Assembly: GCA_000697055.1 (NCBI GenBank)
Contig: JNDT01002365.1
Location: forward strand, 1 to 64,000
Direction of reading: 5' to 3'
DNA length: 64,000 bases
Origin: Saksenaea vasiformis B4078
Lineage: Eukaryota; Mucoromycota; Mucoromycetes; Mucorales; Saksenaeaceae
Position 1 is the stretch's first letter. Every line of letters begins with the position of its first letter. Below, one piece after another: positions 47,136 to 59,049 of this stretch. Under the pieces are notes generated by a model that was given only the letters and a program-made list of their open reading frames with translations, was not told the origin of the DNA and made no database searches. Position numbers and translations under genes: made by a program.

Positions 47136-48542
47136 CGTTATGGAAAAAAGCCACAGTTACACCAGGGGAAAAGAGATGAAAATTTAAAAAAAGTTGTCAT
47201 TGGAGAAAAAAGGAAAATTAAAAAACAAAGAAGTACGAACTACGGACGTCGACAGCTTCGTCTTTCTCGCGAGAGATAGTGTGATCAGCTAGTTATGAAA
47301 CTGTATGTGAAGCGTGTCCTCGGGATGCTCCGATGCTCAGATCCTCCATGACGTTTAAGCGCTGAAAGCATGGACGTATTCATAAAATCTATTTCAGCAT
47401 AGTACCAAAAAGACTATCTTTGTATAGCTTTCCGTAGAGTGATTGATCAAGTTGCATAGGTTATCTTTTTCCGAAATGATCAAGTATACATCTCGATAGT
47501 AAGGTAGTTAAATGTCAAAGAAAGAAAAGTCCGCAGAATCTGTATGCTATTGTGATATTCGATGTGACAACAAGGCATAGCCCATAAACAAGACTGGGGA
47601 ATCTGCATCGTTTCCTCTAATATAATCATCATTTTTGCCAGTCAACACGTCTTGTCCCATATGAACTGCAAGGTATTATAACGAACATGCACGGTTTTTC
47701 CAAAGGTAACTTCGCCCCAGAAGTGAATTGAGCTCATACCTCCGACAGACTAGATGTCTCTGTTCATCAGTCTCCTCACCCTCTTTTTCGAGCAAATTAT
47801 AGCTTTCTACTTAAAGTTGAAACTAAAGTAAGAGCAAAGTCGTCGTGCTACTTCCTAGACTCACCTTTCCCAAGGTGTACACCTTTTTCGAGAAAGGTAG
47901 CTTTGTACTTGATGGAATTTCACACAATTATATTTATTATTTCTGAGAACTCTGTGTGTGTATCTGTGTGTGTGCGTATCGGATTGGAATTTGCTAGGCC
48001 GACCTCACATGATACATCGGCGCTACGAATATCGTTCCATCCTGTCATTTAGACGCACGTATCTAATGGGTACTTAGTCACAGCACTCGACAACGAATGG
48101 TGCAATAATTTTATGCAATCAAGTGAGTGTCTCAGCTGCACCAGAACAAAGATAGTACAGACTCCTTTTGACGCGATCCCAAAAATTCGAGCTGCGCGAA
48201 CGTTACTTCAAAATCCCGCAGTCTGAGCATGCTCACGCCTTCTCATTGGTGGTTATAAGCAGGATTTACCAGCATTGGCAATTATTGAACGCATTAAAAC
48301 AATAGCTCGCGACGTTAAAAACAAACTAACTAGCACGTTCGTGATCTACGCTGCGTTTAGTGGTTCTGACAACATCCAATTGCTGCATTGTCATCAGAAA
48401 AAAAAAAATCAGAATTTGCATACGTCATATCGTTCATTTTACAGTACAGATATACATCGCATCCTTTTTCCCAGTTTGTGTACAACGACGCAACCCGTCA
48501 ACCCATCTTTTCATTGCTCAACTTACTACCCCTTTTCGTGTC
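47136..48542. other. Divergent intergenic region upstream of endosulfine
   Basis: No gene recognised. A GT-rich run (TGTGTGTATCTGTGTGTGTG) is at about 47952-47973. The last 270 bp form the endosulfine promoter and leader. Confidence 0.35.
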
Positions 48543-48976
48543 ATGAATCCCGCCAAGGCAAACAAGGTTGACATTAGTGTAAGTGCAATGGACTACTTGT
48601 GTTTATTTTCTTGTGCCATCTGACGACCAATTCCGTGGTTCAGCAACTGACTGAGGAGGAAAAGAAGTTGTTCCGGATGTATGGCAAACTACCTGATCGC
48701 AAGGATTTACTCGGCCATAAGCTAAAGGTAATTCTTGCAGTAGATAACCTAGCCCTTGCTTTACTCAAGTTGATATAATAGGAACGCAAGTACTTTGATT
48801 CCGGCGACTACGCACTTTCGAAGGCAGGCAAGGAACCTGTAGCGATAGGCGTGGAGCATCCTACACCCGAGACGATTCCCCATTCGGCCCCCACTTCGGC
48901 ACCAGGATCAAGCCCCGTCAAAGAGAGTCCATTGGTGACTGAATCAGAAGAGAAGAAGGATGAAGAAGATAAATAG
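48543..48976 (+). CDS. IGO1: Endosulfine/ARPP-19 family PP2A inhibitor (Igo1-like)
   Basis: Exons 48543-48578, 48644-48727 and 48782-48976 join to about 104 residues. The start is MNPAKANKVDIS, then LTEEEKKLFRMYGKLPDRKD and the family core RKYFDSGDYALSKAG, with the Greatwall/Rim15 target serine at about residue 47 in FDSGDY. The tail is Ser/Pro/Glu-rich and disordered. When phosphorylated, these proteins inhibit PP2A-B55, controlling mitotic entry or, in yeast, entry to quiescence and mRNA protection. All key residues are present. Confidence 0.93.
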
Positions 48977-48999
48977 TTGTCTATATTGAACCATCCTGT

Positions 49000-49190
49000 A
49001 CAGAAAGAGAGAGAGAGAGAGAGAGAGAGAGCTGTTTGGGTTATCATGGTGGTATAGGTCCCTTTCTCTATTTCTACCCTCTCTTGTTCTTCTTTCTTTT
49101 TTCTTCGCTTCTCTCACGCACGCGTGTATATCTATGCGTATACTTCTTTTTTTCCTTCCCCTTCTCTCTCTCTCTCTCTTTCATTTTGCT
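49000..49190. repeat. GA and CT/T microsatellite tracts
   Basis: A (GA)n run at about 49004-49030 follows the endosulfine stop, and a (CT)n run with T11-12 lies at about 49160-49201. Both are in the convergent gap between the endosulfine and SPRY genes. Confidence 0.8.
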
Positions 49191-49340
49191 TTTTTTTTTT
49201 TTGTATGTGGTATGTGTGCATGTGCTCTTACGTGTATGGACACGGATAATGATGAATGGCAAAACGAAGACCAAAAAGAAAAACACAAAATAAAAAAAGA
49301 AGAAAAATTGCATCCTTGTTAAAGAACGAGAGAGAAACGT

Positions 49341-50183
49341 TTATACTTTTGCGCCTGCCCAGGAATTATCCACAGAATAGAGAAAAGGTGTCTTTCCAAA
49401 GTTGACTCGGAGTGTGGCAGAACCATCCGCACTGATGGTGGCAAAGTAACGATGGTGTTCTAAACCGGCAAATGCAAAGTCGATCATTCTACCATTCAAT
49501 GTGAAGAAGACATTGCCTTGGTCAGGCAAATACCCACAGCCTACTGTATCGCCGACACCCCAACTTGGTCCATAGTCTTGACCCCCTGTTCCGTCGTCAC
49601 AGAATTTACGGCCATCATCGCTATGATAGCCTACCGAGAATTTGTTCCAACCGACCATCCGGAACAAAGGATACGGTCGAGTGGCCAGTCCAATAGCAAG
49701 TACCACATCAGCAGAGCTTACGCTCTCCACCGTGACCTCAAAATAATGCGTGCAGGACTCCGTTGTGCCATTGTAATCCGTCAGTTTTAAGTAAGGATGT
49801 GTTGCTTGGATCGAGATATCCCAATCACCAGAGCCATTGGGTAAATAATCAGGCCAGAAAACAAGTTGTTGTTTTTCCACACGAACGGGTGCACGATGTG
49901 AGGATGCCCGAGGATGTCGGAAAAGTTGGTTTGCATGTTGTGCAACATCCAATTGCAACATGTTGATAAGACCGTGTTGGCCTACTTCATTAGCAAGTTC
50001 ATGGGGAAAAACGTCGATTTGGGATCGAAAGGTTTGAACAAATATTTCGCCTCGTTCAAAAGAATCTTCTGAAGCATCCTGGTACTTCCCATACTCATGA
50101 ACACTACTTTCTGATATCGCTGATTGGACGGCATGGTCATAACTAGGCGGTTCGTCCTCTCGGGGATCGTAGGAACTGTTCAT
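49341..50183 (-). CDS. SPRY-domain protein with PPxY motif (Ear1/Ssh4-like ubiquitin-ligase adaptor)
   Basis: The ATG at 50183 (MNSSYDPREDEPPSYDHAVQ) gives 280 residues; upstream the frame has no ATG. EPPSY at residues about 11-15 is a PPxY ligand for Rsp5/NEDD4 WW domains. A SPRY/B30.2 domain covers about residues 120-280 (THYFEVTVESVSSADVVLAI, GWNKFSVGYHSDDGRKFCDD, GPSWGVGDTVGCGYLPDQG, VFFTLNGRMIDFAFAGL). Yeast Ear1 and Ssh4 combine SPRY and PPxY to bring Rsp5 to vacuolar and endosomal cargo, but those carry an N-terminal membrane segment. None is seen here unless an upstream exon was missed. Confidence 0.83.
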   Translation of the reverse strand: MNSSYDPREDEPPSYDHAVQSAISESSVHEYGKYQDASEDSFERGEIFVQTFRSQIDVFPHELANEVGQHGLINMLQLDVAQHANQLFRHPRASSHRAPVRVEKQQLVFWPDYLPNGSGDWDISIQATHPYLKLTDYNGTTESCTHYFEVTVESVSSADVVLAIGLATRPYPLFRMVGWNKFSVGYHSDDGRKFCDDGTGGQDYGPSWGVGDTVGCGYLPDQGNVFFTLNGRMIDFAFAGLEHHRYFATISADGSATLRVNFGKTPFLYSVDNSWAGAKV

Positions 50184-50525
50184 TGTTGAAAGAGAATCAA
50201 AAGCTGTGCCACAATACAAATCCAGTGGGAAGAAAACGCCAAGAGTTACACAAAGGAAGGTTCAGAAAACACGAGCCACAGCGTTGTAGGGATACCAGTA
50301 CGTCACTAGACGACAGTGTTTTTCAGTGAGATACAATGAGAATTTTAGCTTTATGGACATGACAGGCAAAAAAAGGGCAGAAAGCTCTAATATAGCAAAT
50401 GGGGAAAAAAAAAAAAAAAAAAAGAGGAAAAAAGGGAAACGCAAAGAAAGTGTAAAATATGCATGACAAAGCGTTTTCGATAGAGATAAAAATACAGGTG
50501 GGATTTGGAAGGAAAGTTTTTTTTT

Positions 50526-52078
50526 TCATTTTGGTGCTGTCTCTTCTTTGCGTTCAAGAACCGCTCGACTTTCAATTTCAGCTACACTTCTTATCCTGGT
50601 TGGTCGTCTTTCTGCATGTTTGACAGATGTACCGTCTTCTGCTAACTGTCGTTGTAATAACTGTTCGCCTAATCGTTTTCGTCTTAATTCCTCTTCGCCA
50701 TCGCCTCCAGATCCTGACGGCCAATCTGGTCTGTAGAGCATATTACGAAAACTGTCTGTCATCATAACAGCTTCTGTTGACGAAAGCATTGACGTTTTCG
50801 GTGATCTTGGTGGTGAGATGGTGTAGCCACTGGAATTAGGGTGGTAGGCATTGATAGAGGGGGATGCAGGGTCTGTCCGCGTGGAAGCAAGTTCGGATGT
50901 CGAGTTATGCGGGCTCGTTGGCGATCGCGTGGCGCCACCGACGGTGACGATTGGTGTCGTTGAGTGAATTGATGCAGCATCTCGCGTAGGATTCGGTTTT
51001 TCGGTGATGGGAGGTGGTGGTGCCATTTCGGGATGAATACCAGAAGGCGACATCGTCGATCCAGCAGGCGATAGCTTATTACTTCGTTTGCGACGTCGTG
51101 CTGCCATAGCCGCCCAAGCCATCGCAGCAGAAGCAACTACAAGGGCAACAACGGCAATGGTGATGACTGCAATTCCCCAGCCGGGTAGTCCGTTGCCGCC
51201 TTGATTCCCTGAAGATGCTTCACCGGTGTTGTTCGTGCCACCTGCTGAAGGTGGTATACTTCCATTACTCGGATAGGCAGTTTCTATTCCAAATAAAAAT
51301 AAATCAATTATTTTAAGATTTTAGCGACTACCGCTTTTTAGAAACTTACCAACAACGGAAAAGTTGAAAGGCCGTGGATACACACTCAATGTGCTCACCA
51401 ATTCATAGGTAGCATTCGCAGTGGAAGGCAAGTAGAATCCATACATAGTCCACGTACGATTGCCCGACCCGCGGGGCAATGGACTGGGGAACCATGAATT
51501 ATCAACTTGCACAGTAATCATACCGAGCGACGTATCGAAATCCGTCCAATTTTTGATCTGTTGATAAGCGTATTTCTCTTTGTAATACAAGTACAGACTC
51601 AGTTTGGGCTGGATGAAGAAGGAAAGATATAAGATTGTTGTCAATGAGCCGTCAGGCCACGATTCAGACTCGACAAACTTATTTTTTTTTTCACTTACCG
51701 CGGTAACGTAGGAAGGATATCTAGAAGGAGAAAAAAAAAATAGAACGAGTTAAGCCCAAACATACAAAAAAAAATAACATAACAGTTTTATGTATATTAC
51801 TTATAATTCCAGACAAACTGATACTCAGAGCCGTTATACCATGTATCCGTAGATAAGGGTGAACAGAAAGGCCAGCCATTCCCTCTATCAGAACATGGTG
51901 AAAGGTCTATCGATATATCAGTTCGTGTGGCTTTGTCCATTGTTTTACGCGAGTCGAAAAAAGTCACTACCTTGACGCTTTGAATGAGAGACCATTTGCA
52001 ATAAAGTAGTTTGCGAAGACACGGTCGAAGTAAATTTATTTTTGTCTTTTTTTTTTTTGTCGGCGCCAAATCAAACAA
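50526..52078 (-). CDS. Orphan single-pass membrane protein with glycosylatable ectodomain
   Basis: Exons 51801 to about 51990 (start uncertain), 51699-51720 (22 nt), 51350-51608 and 50526-51283. The ectodomain reads DISIDLSPCSDRGNGWPFCS, NYKYPSYVTA across the tiny exon, PKLSLYLYYKEKYAYQ and NSWFPSPLPRGSGNRTWT, with N-glycosylation sequons NGS, NWT, NRT and NAT. A Gly/Ser/Asn stalk precedes one membrane segment (GWGIAVITIAVVALVVASAA), then RRRKR and a long Ser/Pro-rich tail. The layout is like fungal plasma-membrane or wall sensors, but no WSC or Mid2 domain is visible. No signal peptide was found; the first exon is probably missing. Confidence 0.65.
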
Positions 52079-54024
52079 GGAAATGCATCAAGAAGGAAAG
52101 ATGTGTGTATACGTTCGGATAACTAACGATAAAAGAAAGAAAAAAGGGAGTACGAAAAAGAGAAGGAGAGAAAAAGAAGAAGAAGAAACGGAGGAGCCGC
52201 TTAATCGAGTACAAGTGCTAGAAAGGAGAGTACAGGTTGAAAATAGTAACAGCGCTTGTGATACAGACAGAAAAACCGAGATCGTGATGCCTACTGTCGA
52301 AACTCAGTACAAACAGTCACCTAGGCAACGACTGCCATGGTGAAGACTAACGCTGCATCTTTTTACCATAAATATGCACCTTACCTGACATTCCATTTTT
52401 GTACAACCACTTTGTTCTTCTTCATCATCATCACACGATGATCACTCTCCCTTTCTTTCGTCCTCTTTAAGAAGTAAAAAGGTCATAAAATGAAAATGGC
52501 TGCGACTATTCACCCGCTGTTGGAGCGCCGATAACCCAACATCGGCCAGGTCGGCACCCTACCGGGCGAATACCGCGCGCACAGTTCCCATCCACATGCA
52601 GAAGTTACTAGATTTTATATGAACATGCGTTTCATGCATCCCCCTTTGGCGCGTACCCTGGCTAAGTAGTTACATGATAAAGGCGTTTGGTAGACCGATA
52701 TTCCTACGACGAGATTTTTTTTCTTCAAATGCTGAACGTTGCAAGGGATCGCATAATCAAGTTCGGAGCAGTAAATAAGCGAAGTAATATCAGGGACATA
52801 TATTCATTTAATCATCATTAGGGAATGATTGACATATAAATATACGGTCCCCCGACAAAACCAATTTGCTAACTAAATAGCTGCATATATATATATATAT
52901 ATCGTCCACGGACATATCGTCTGATGCTCTCCTGCAGTATTCCGGCGTGGATAACTGTAGAAACTTCTTGGTAAGATTTGATAAATAGACATAAGTTTTC
53001 CCTCCCAGGCTTTAGCAAGCGCACTTTTAAAAAAGGAAAAAAAGCTTGTCAAGTTTTTTTTTTAGCTTTTTTTAACTTTTTTGAAACGTATCTCGATATG
53101 ATCACACAATTTTTCCATATCCGCGATTTGAACCATGATGATTTGGTAACATGAAACTGCACTTCTGGAGTAAAGCGAAACGCCGCGCTTTCATATCGAT
53201 ACCACAGAGAAAGAAAGAATTTTGCATCCGATGGTCCTGCGTCTCGAAGAGCACATACTATGAGGGAAGATACAAGTGAAGCAGAGAAAAAAAAGTCTAT
53301 GCGACTCGGCGTACTTTATCACAGCTGGCCACAGGAAGGGAAAAGAGTCTCGAACTGTGTGTAACATTTTAATTGGATTACATGCGGTTATGCAGCTTTT
53401 TTATCTTGTATTAAAGCTGTAGTGTGCCATCTTATGTAAAGGAAGATACAGAAAGCCATTGATGGGAAACGGACGAATAGTAAACGTATCCTTTAATGTC
53501 ATCTTTCTTCGCTATGAAAGAAGTGAGTGCATTGCAAGTAAAGAGGAAACAGCACTAAATGACGGAGCGTGCGATAAAATGACAGCAGTACAGCTGATCT
53601 TTATGTGTTGTCAAGGAGGAAGAAGTTAACTTTAGGCGGAAAGTAAAAATCCCCAAATATCCTTTGTTTACCCGCGTGCTTTGTAGTGTAACCAAAATCT
53701 GAGCGATACCCTATAGCTAGCCGTTGATAGCGCCTATGCAGGCACTTTTTACGCTTGGGCCACTAGAAATTCTTCCTTGGTATCCGTTTCTGCAGTTGGT
53801 CTGAGGCGTGTTCCAAAAGAAACCAGCGTGATAAAAGAGTAATCGTGTTCTCTCGTGCCGCTGGCCTCTCATAAGACCAACTTTAATATTCTTACACAAT
53901 GGATCTATAGAACTTGCCAATCAAGGAGAAGGTCACAAGTCTGATTTACCCTGATAGAGTCAGAGCACTGCATGACCCATCCTTTCTTGGGTCACGTAAC
54001 ACGGTTCCATTTTGGCTTTTACAT

Positions 54025-55190
54025 ACTGTTTATTGAATTACTTTTTACACTACTCTTTAAATAAATTTTGCGTCCATTAAGGGTTCAATTTGCTCTAAGG
54101 AAAGATTGAACGCGCGTTATTACTTCAACTTTTCGTCAGAGTATCAAATAACTTAGGTGAATTTGGACCCTCCGACGGACACAGAATTTATCCAAGCAGC
54201 ATAAAAAAGCAATTCCTGGTTAGTAAATGGAATTATATTTGGATGTCATCTTACTTATCCCCGAAGGGTATTGCCATACGTTAATGGCGTCCAGCCACCA
54301 CACCTGACTCGGTGGGGGCGGTTGTCCTTGGACGATGGCTTCCATGGAGCGGCCACGTTTGGATTTGATGGCGTGCAGAGGACTTGAAGCGATACAACCT
54401 CTGGCGATCTATTCCAGAAGATGAGTGATACTAAGTGTGCGACAATATTTACTTACTTGAGTGAAGGGCGATAAGTACGAACACAGCCAAGATAGTTTGG
54501 GACAGAGGTCATGCAGCCTAAGCTGCAGACAGAAAACATGAATAATCTTGTATATATAATGAATTGACATCCTTACCAGGGATGCTAAGGATAAACAGAG
54601 CCAAAGGAAAAAGAAGTACACCCTTTAAATATGCACCACTTTCCGTTATCTGAGACATCCTTTTTGTGTGAGATACAAGGAACCTATCTTCAACACGTCT
54701 TTTGCATGAGACGACGAAATCCTGTTTCTGATTCACCACTTGTATGAGTCAAAAGAACCCGATCACTGATTCACTCCTTGCATGAGACGATGATACCCTA
54801 TCACCACCACGCTTTCTGCGTGAGATTAAAAGCATCGTACCTTTCACACACCTTTTGGCATGATGTAAAAAAATCCGATCATTTATAAGTCTTCTGCATG
54901 AGACCAAAGAACCGTACCTCTCACACACAGTTTGTACGACTCAATGCAAAAAAGCGATGTCTTCGCTTCAATGAAACATTCTCCTTAGCTCGTGACTTTT
55001 TTAATCCTTCCAAGATACCTTCATTGAGACACACCTTAATGCAAAGGTCAGGTCATCCAGGCGCGAACTATTCCTTGAATTGAAGTAGAATGAACTACTC
55101 CCCGGCGCAAAAGGTCGCCACTTCCCAACGCGAAAGTTTTCCACGTGAAGCGTATGAGGATATCTAACTGACACAAACTTTTATTCAAAA
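54025..55190 (-). repeat. Dispersed small-gene repeat family, copy B (most complete)
   Basis: Minus-strand transcription-unit layout: TATA-like ATATTTAAAG at about 54625-54635, a TTTCCTTTGGCTCTGT leader shared with copy C, a 5' intron (donor GTAAGG, acceptor CTGCAG), an exon with ATG at 54512 ending at donor GTAAGTAAAT (54457-54512), then an exon from 54408 whose frame reads IARGCIASSPLHAIKSKRGR and stays open to YPSG, then a GTAAG-like donor and a terminal AATAAA at about 54033. The first frame from the ATG gives MTSVPNYLGCVRTY and is not clearly a signal peptide, so the coding frame may be damaged. The upstream part carries a tandem array. Confidence 0.65.
54668..54940. repeat. Tandem array, about seven degenerate 38-39-bp units
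   Basis: A GCATGAGAC-like motif recurs at 54668, 54707, 54745, 54783, 54821, 54860, 54899 and 54937 (position of TGAG or its variant), a spacing of 38-39 bp. Between the motifs the units share GA..CC.ATC and CAC.CTTTT blocks. It lies directly upstream of copy B as transcribed. Confidence 0.75.
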
Positions 55191-58100
55191 TTACATAATC
55201 TGAATGACAAATTAGCCAAAACATCAGAATCCCTGTAACTCTTACATGAGAAGTCTCGTGTACAATGGATAAGAGAAAAGAAAACATGCTGTAACCCTCC
55301 CAAAAAGAAAAAAAGAGATCTTCGCAGATTACCGGACATTGTACCAACTTTGTTACAAGATGCTATTCCTATTGTAGAGTGTCGACCGATCCACTTGATC
55401 TTTCCGTAGAAAAAAACGATAATCAATTGATCATACAGTAAACCGTGCTACTCTGTTCATAGAGAACGTAAAGAATATCATGATGTTAAGGATGCAACAT
55501 AAAGTACACTGAAAACATGTGTTACAACTCGGATTCGTTTTGAGCAGATTCACATCAATGGTCACACTCGCGTCAAACGATCCATCGATAACGTGATGGT
55601 CAATGTTTCCGTAGCTATAGAGTTCATTACACTTCTGCATGAGTGAGTGAGTGAGTGAGTGAGACCAACGATTTGCTCTTGTTAAAATAGATTTGTGGAT
55701 GTGGCAGAAATTGAGTAACTATCCATTGTATACACGACACAGAGGTTGCAAACATACCCAGTATGGATGAGAGACGTAACCTTTCTTTATCCGGAGATAT
55801 GTCAAACCCCCCAATCGATCTAGACTCAGCGATAACATCGAATGCTCCTTCGAGTTAGCAAAGCGTTGTAAGCGTTACGAAGTATTCCGTTGCAGTCACG
55901 GAATGGCCCTACCAGCAAACTCGTCAATGACACGTGAAATCAATGCTATGGAACACAGTTGGTAACGGCATTGCTGAGCAATACTTTCTGCAGTTTACAG
56001 AAACACAAATAAATGGGAGATCTGTATTACCAGTTACAGCGTTGGTAGTCGAAGTTTGTCAAAGTTTGCGGAAACGTACTACAGATCTCAAAGTGGATCA
56101 AACTACCGGTAACTAAAACATAATCATTATGATGAAATCGACTCGTACGTTTGCCTTAGCCAATCGAGTGGATTCTGACCAAGTCCAACAGATGTAGCAC
56201 GATCTGTGAAAAGAAATGCACGAGAAATGAGCTTATCTGCATTACCTTTCTCGAAGACAGGTGGCGTTCCTCACCACAAATGATATATCAGAAGTATCCG
56301 ATTCGTACTATGTAGTTTCGAAAGGACGTACAAATAGGCTAAGGAGTTGAAAACAGCAAATACCGAATAATACCTCCTTGAGGTAACGACGTCATTGCAG
56401 TATGATGTGACACACCTTCTGATAGATTGCAACTTGCTACTGTCCAAAAACCCTTGCTGACTGCTGCAAAGCAAGGCAGATTACGACAAAGGACATGTCT
56501 GGGGGGTTGGATCTTATCTTTTGCTCCGCCTTATCCGAGCAAAGACGTAAATGGCGGTCAACAGGTGATCGCGAGAGGACGCGTACAATCAGGCTGACGG
56601 TTGTCCGACTGGGTCGGCATTAGGGTTTCTTAGCAATGTAGCTAATTACAACTTTTGATTCCAAAGCAAAAACGTAGCTGGTTACAACAGGTGTCTTACG
56701 AATTTATTCATTGAACTGAGCACTGTCCGCCTTCTAAATTTGGTACAAATAAGTGGTACGTGTTATTGACGGTTCGCTACTACCAGGGGTTTATAATAGT
56801 ATGCGGATCAAGTCGGTATATTTCTGGAACCATTGGGCTTGGTCCGAACTCATCGGGTAGCTCAAGTCAGAACTGAGCCGATTTCATTGTGGCGATTCTA
56901 TTTCAGCTCACAGCGCTCTGATTTAGGGATTGTGCCACTTGGCTTTGTCATAATCCGAATTTTTGACCAGGTGGCCCATTTCCATCGACCCTGACCAGAT
57001 TCAACTGCCAACATGATAACCGTAAAATGTCGTTACTTTCTCCATGGATAATGCCTTGCTATTCTTATTATTTATTTATTGCACTGGACTCACGATCTGC
57101 ACAACGATATCCTACATTATCACAGGATTTGGGCCTGTTTCTTTTTTTTTTCATCGTATGACATACGCGGTGACGAGATTGAATAAAATACAGGACACAG
57201 CCCATGTACAATCCAAATCCGGTAACGACTCCGTAGGCCAGAACTATTTTATCAGAGTTTGTAGTAGTAATGTGATGACCAGAGACTGTATGTCCAACTC
57301 GAACACATGTGGCAAATGTAACCTACCGCCAAGGCCCTAATCGGCATTTGTTTTCAGTTGCTCGTGCTTTTTCCTTTGAAGGAATATCGTATAGTACCTA
57401 CCCGAAGCTTCGATGAGAAGGTTCCTTTTTAGTCATAGTCTCCGCATATAATAGGGACCCATTTTCATCCCTCATGCCGTGAATCTACATGTCCTAGTGA
57501 AACCAAGCAATGCCTTCAAAGGAGATGTTTCCCTCCTTTTTAATAAGAAAAAAAAGCCCTGAAGTTAAATGTGGAAAGACATTTGGGGTGGGAAAATTTG
57601 AACTCATGACCGATGCTTGCTTTTTTTGGATAGACTAGACTAAAGAGAAAAAAGCCGCTTTTTCGATCTCGAGCTAATTTTGCTGGAAAAAAAAGGCCAA
57701 GTTTATGTGCTCTGTCGACATCTTGAATCAAAGTTCCCCGTTATATGTTTATCAAGTGTCACGGTGAAGCCATTCAATGGGAGAGGTAGAAAACGGTAAC
57801 CTTTTTCAACGACGAATAGAGGAACACAGTTGTGCATGTTCATGTTATCGCTGCTCTATGTAAAATATCTCTTAGGTAGAAAGGATGACCATCTCCTGTA
57901 TGCTGCAATAAAAAGGAGAATGACATTCATTCTTTTTTTTTTTCTGTACGAGTAAGATCAACAGTTGCTCATACAGGTCCCACATTGGCAGGATACTTCT
58001 CTCTTTCTTTCTCTATGTGTGTGTCAAACATAGATGTGTCACGGGGTGTTTGTTTTCAGTTGTTGAAAAAGAGATCGCCGGACGTGTGGACAGAGCAATA

Positions 58101-58793
58101 CGATCATTTGTTTGGTTACAAAACTGGTTGAAATTATCTATTCTCAATGACCGACTCTTCCATGGCAAGGGTGTGAGTTTCACAATGGAAACGATTATTT
58201 GGTCATAGGACAGTCTCAAAAAATGTTGAAAATAGAAAGAGAAGGATCGTGTAACGAGATCAGTCTTTTGTATGCATCATGGCGCCCCGGATCAATAAAG
58301 TTAACGTTGAACACGATAACCATAGGAACGTGTGTGCAAAGAAAAGAGGAAAAAAAGTCTTTGTTACACTTAGCTTAGATCGGAATACAAACAATGCCGC
58401 TCGAGCCATGTAGTATTTGTGGGTGTGAAAACGGATGATGCAATCATAGAAGTTTTTTTTTTTTTTTTTTTTTTACCTTGGTAACGTAGAATCATGGGTC
58501 GCAACGGAACAAAGAAAGTGGTGAAAGTACAGTACAAAAATGGATGTTTTGTTTCTCCTTCTATTTGTTAAACCTGATGATGATCATGAAGGATCCTCTC
58601 TTTTACCTGCATGCATAGAGCAGTTTCTTTCTAACAAAAGGGTTCTTTTTCTTATTATTTTGCACCCATTTGTGGGAGGGCATGGTTCCCATGATGAATA
58701 AAAGATGGGCTCGTGATGCAGTGATACATACCCTTTTCACCCTTCCCCCCCCAACGGATGATTTTTTCCAAGCGCACGGAAGCTAAGCCTAGT

Positions 58794-59049
58794 ATAAATA
58801 GGCAACCCCAAAGCAGAGATGAACAAACTGCAGCTTCCTTTCTCTCTCTCTTTCTCTCTCTCTCCTTTTCCTTTTTATCCACTTACTATGGCTATTATCA
58901 CAGACCGATTGCTTGACTGCAAAGCAACGATTAGTACTGAGGTCAGCGTGCCAAATGGCCGTGGAAAGAGCTATTGCTTGATTCATCGCCGTTATTTTGA
59001 AACAAGCTGGTGTCCTGACTGTGGTCGTGCAAGTGGCAAGTTAAATTAA
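58794..59049 (+). CDS. Small 53-aa protein with CxxH...CxxC motif
   Basis: A clean TATAAATA box lies at 58794-58801, a CT-rich leader follows (58840-58876), and an ATG at 58888 opens a 53-codon frame to TAA 59047-59049 (coding part 58888-59049). It starts MAIITDRLLDCKATISTEVS. Cys30-x2-His33 and Cys42-x2-Cys45 (CLIH...CPDC) could form one zinc site. The spacing and the Trp before CPDC are typical of tiny zinc ribbons. No signal peptide or membrane segment. It is isolated in a gene-poor region. I do not recognise the family. Confidence 0.5.

Larger units (their letters stand above)
52079..58887. other. Gene-poor 7-kb region
   Basis: No conserved protein gene was found apart from repeat copy B. 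Simple repeats: (TA)8-9 at about 52884-52902, GAGT x5-6 at about 55642-55664, poly-T (about 24) at 58450-58473. Only short frames are present. Confidence 0.45.

Noticed and set aside
49074..49322. Lys/Glu- or Phe/Ser-rich frames on both strands as genes
   Set aside because: They are translations of simple GA/CT and poly-T tracts in a convergent 3' region.
53100..53150. tRNA T-arm-like sequence (minus strand GGTTCAAATCGCGG)
   Set aside because: The acceptor, D and anticodon arms could not be found around it.
57540..57740. tRNA-derived SINE-like sequence on the minus strand (ATGAGTTCAAATTTTCCC resembles a B box)
   Set aside because: No matching A box at the right distance, no foldable cloverleaf, and no second copy in the window.
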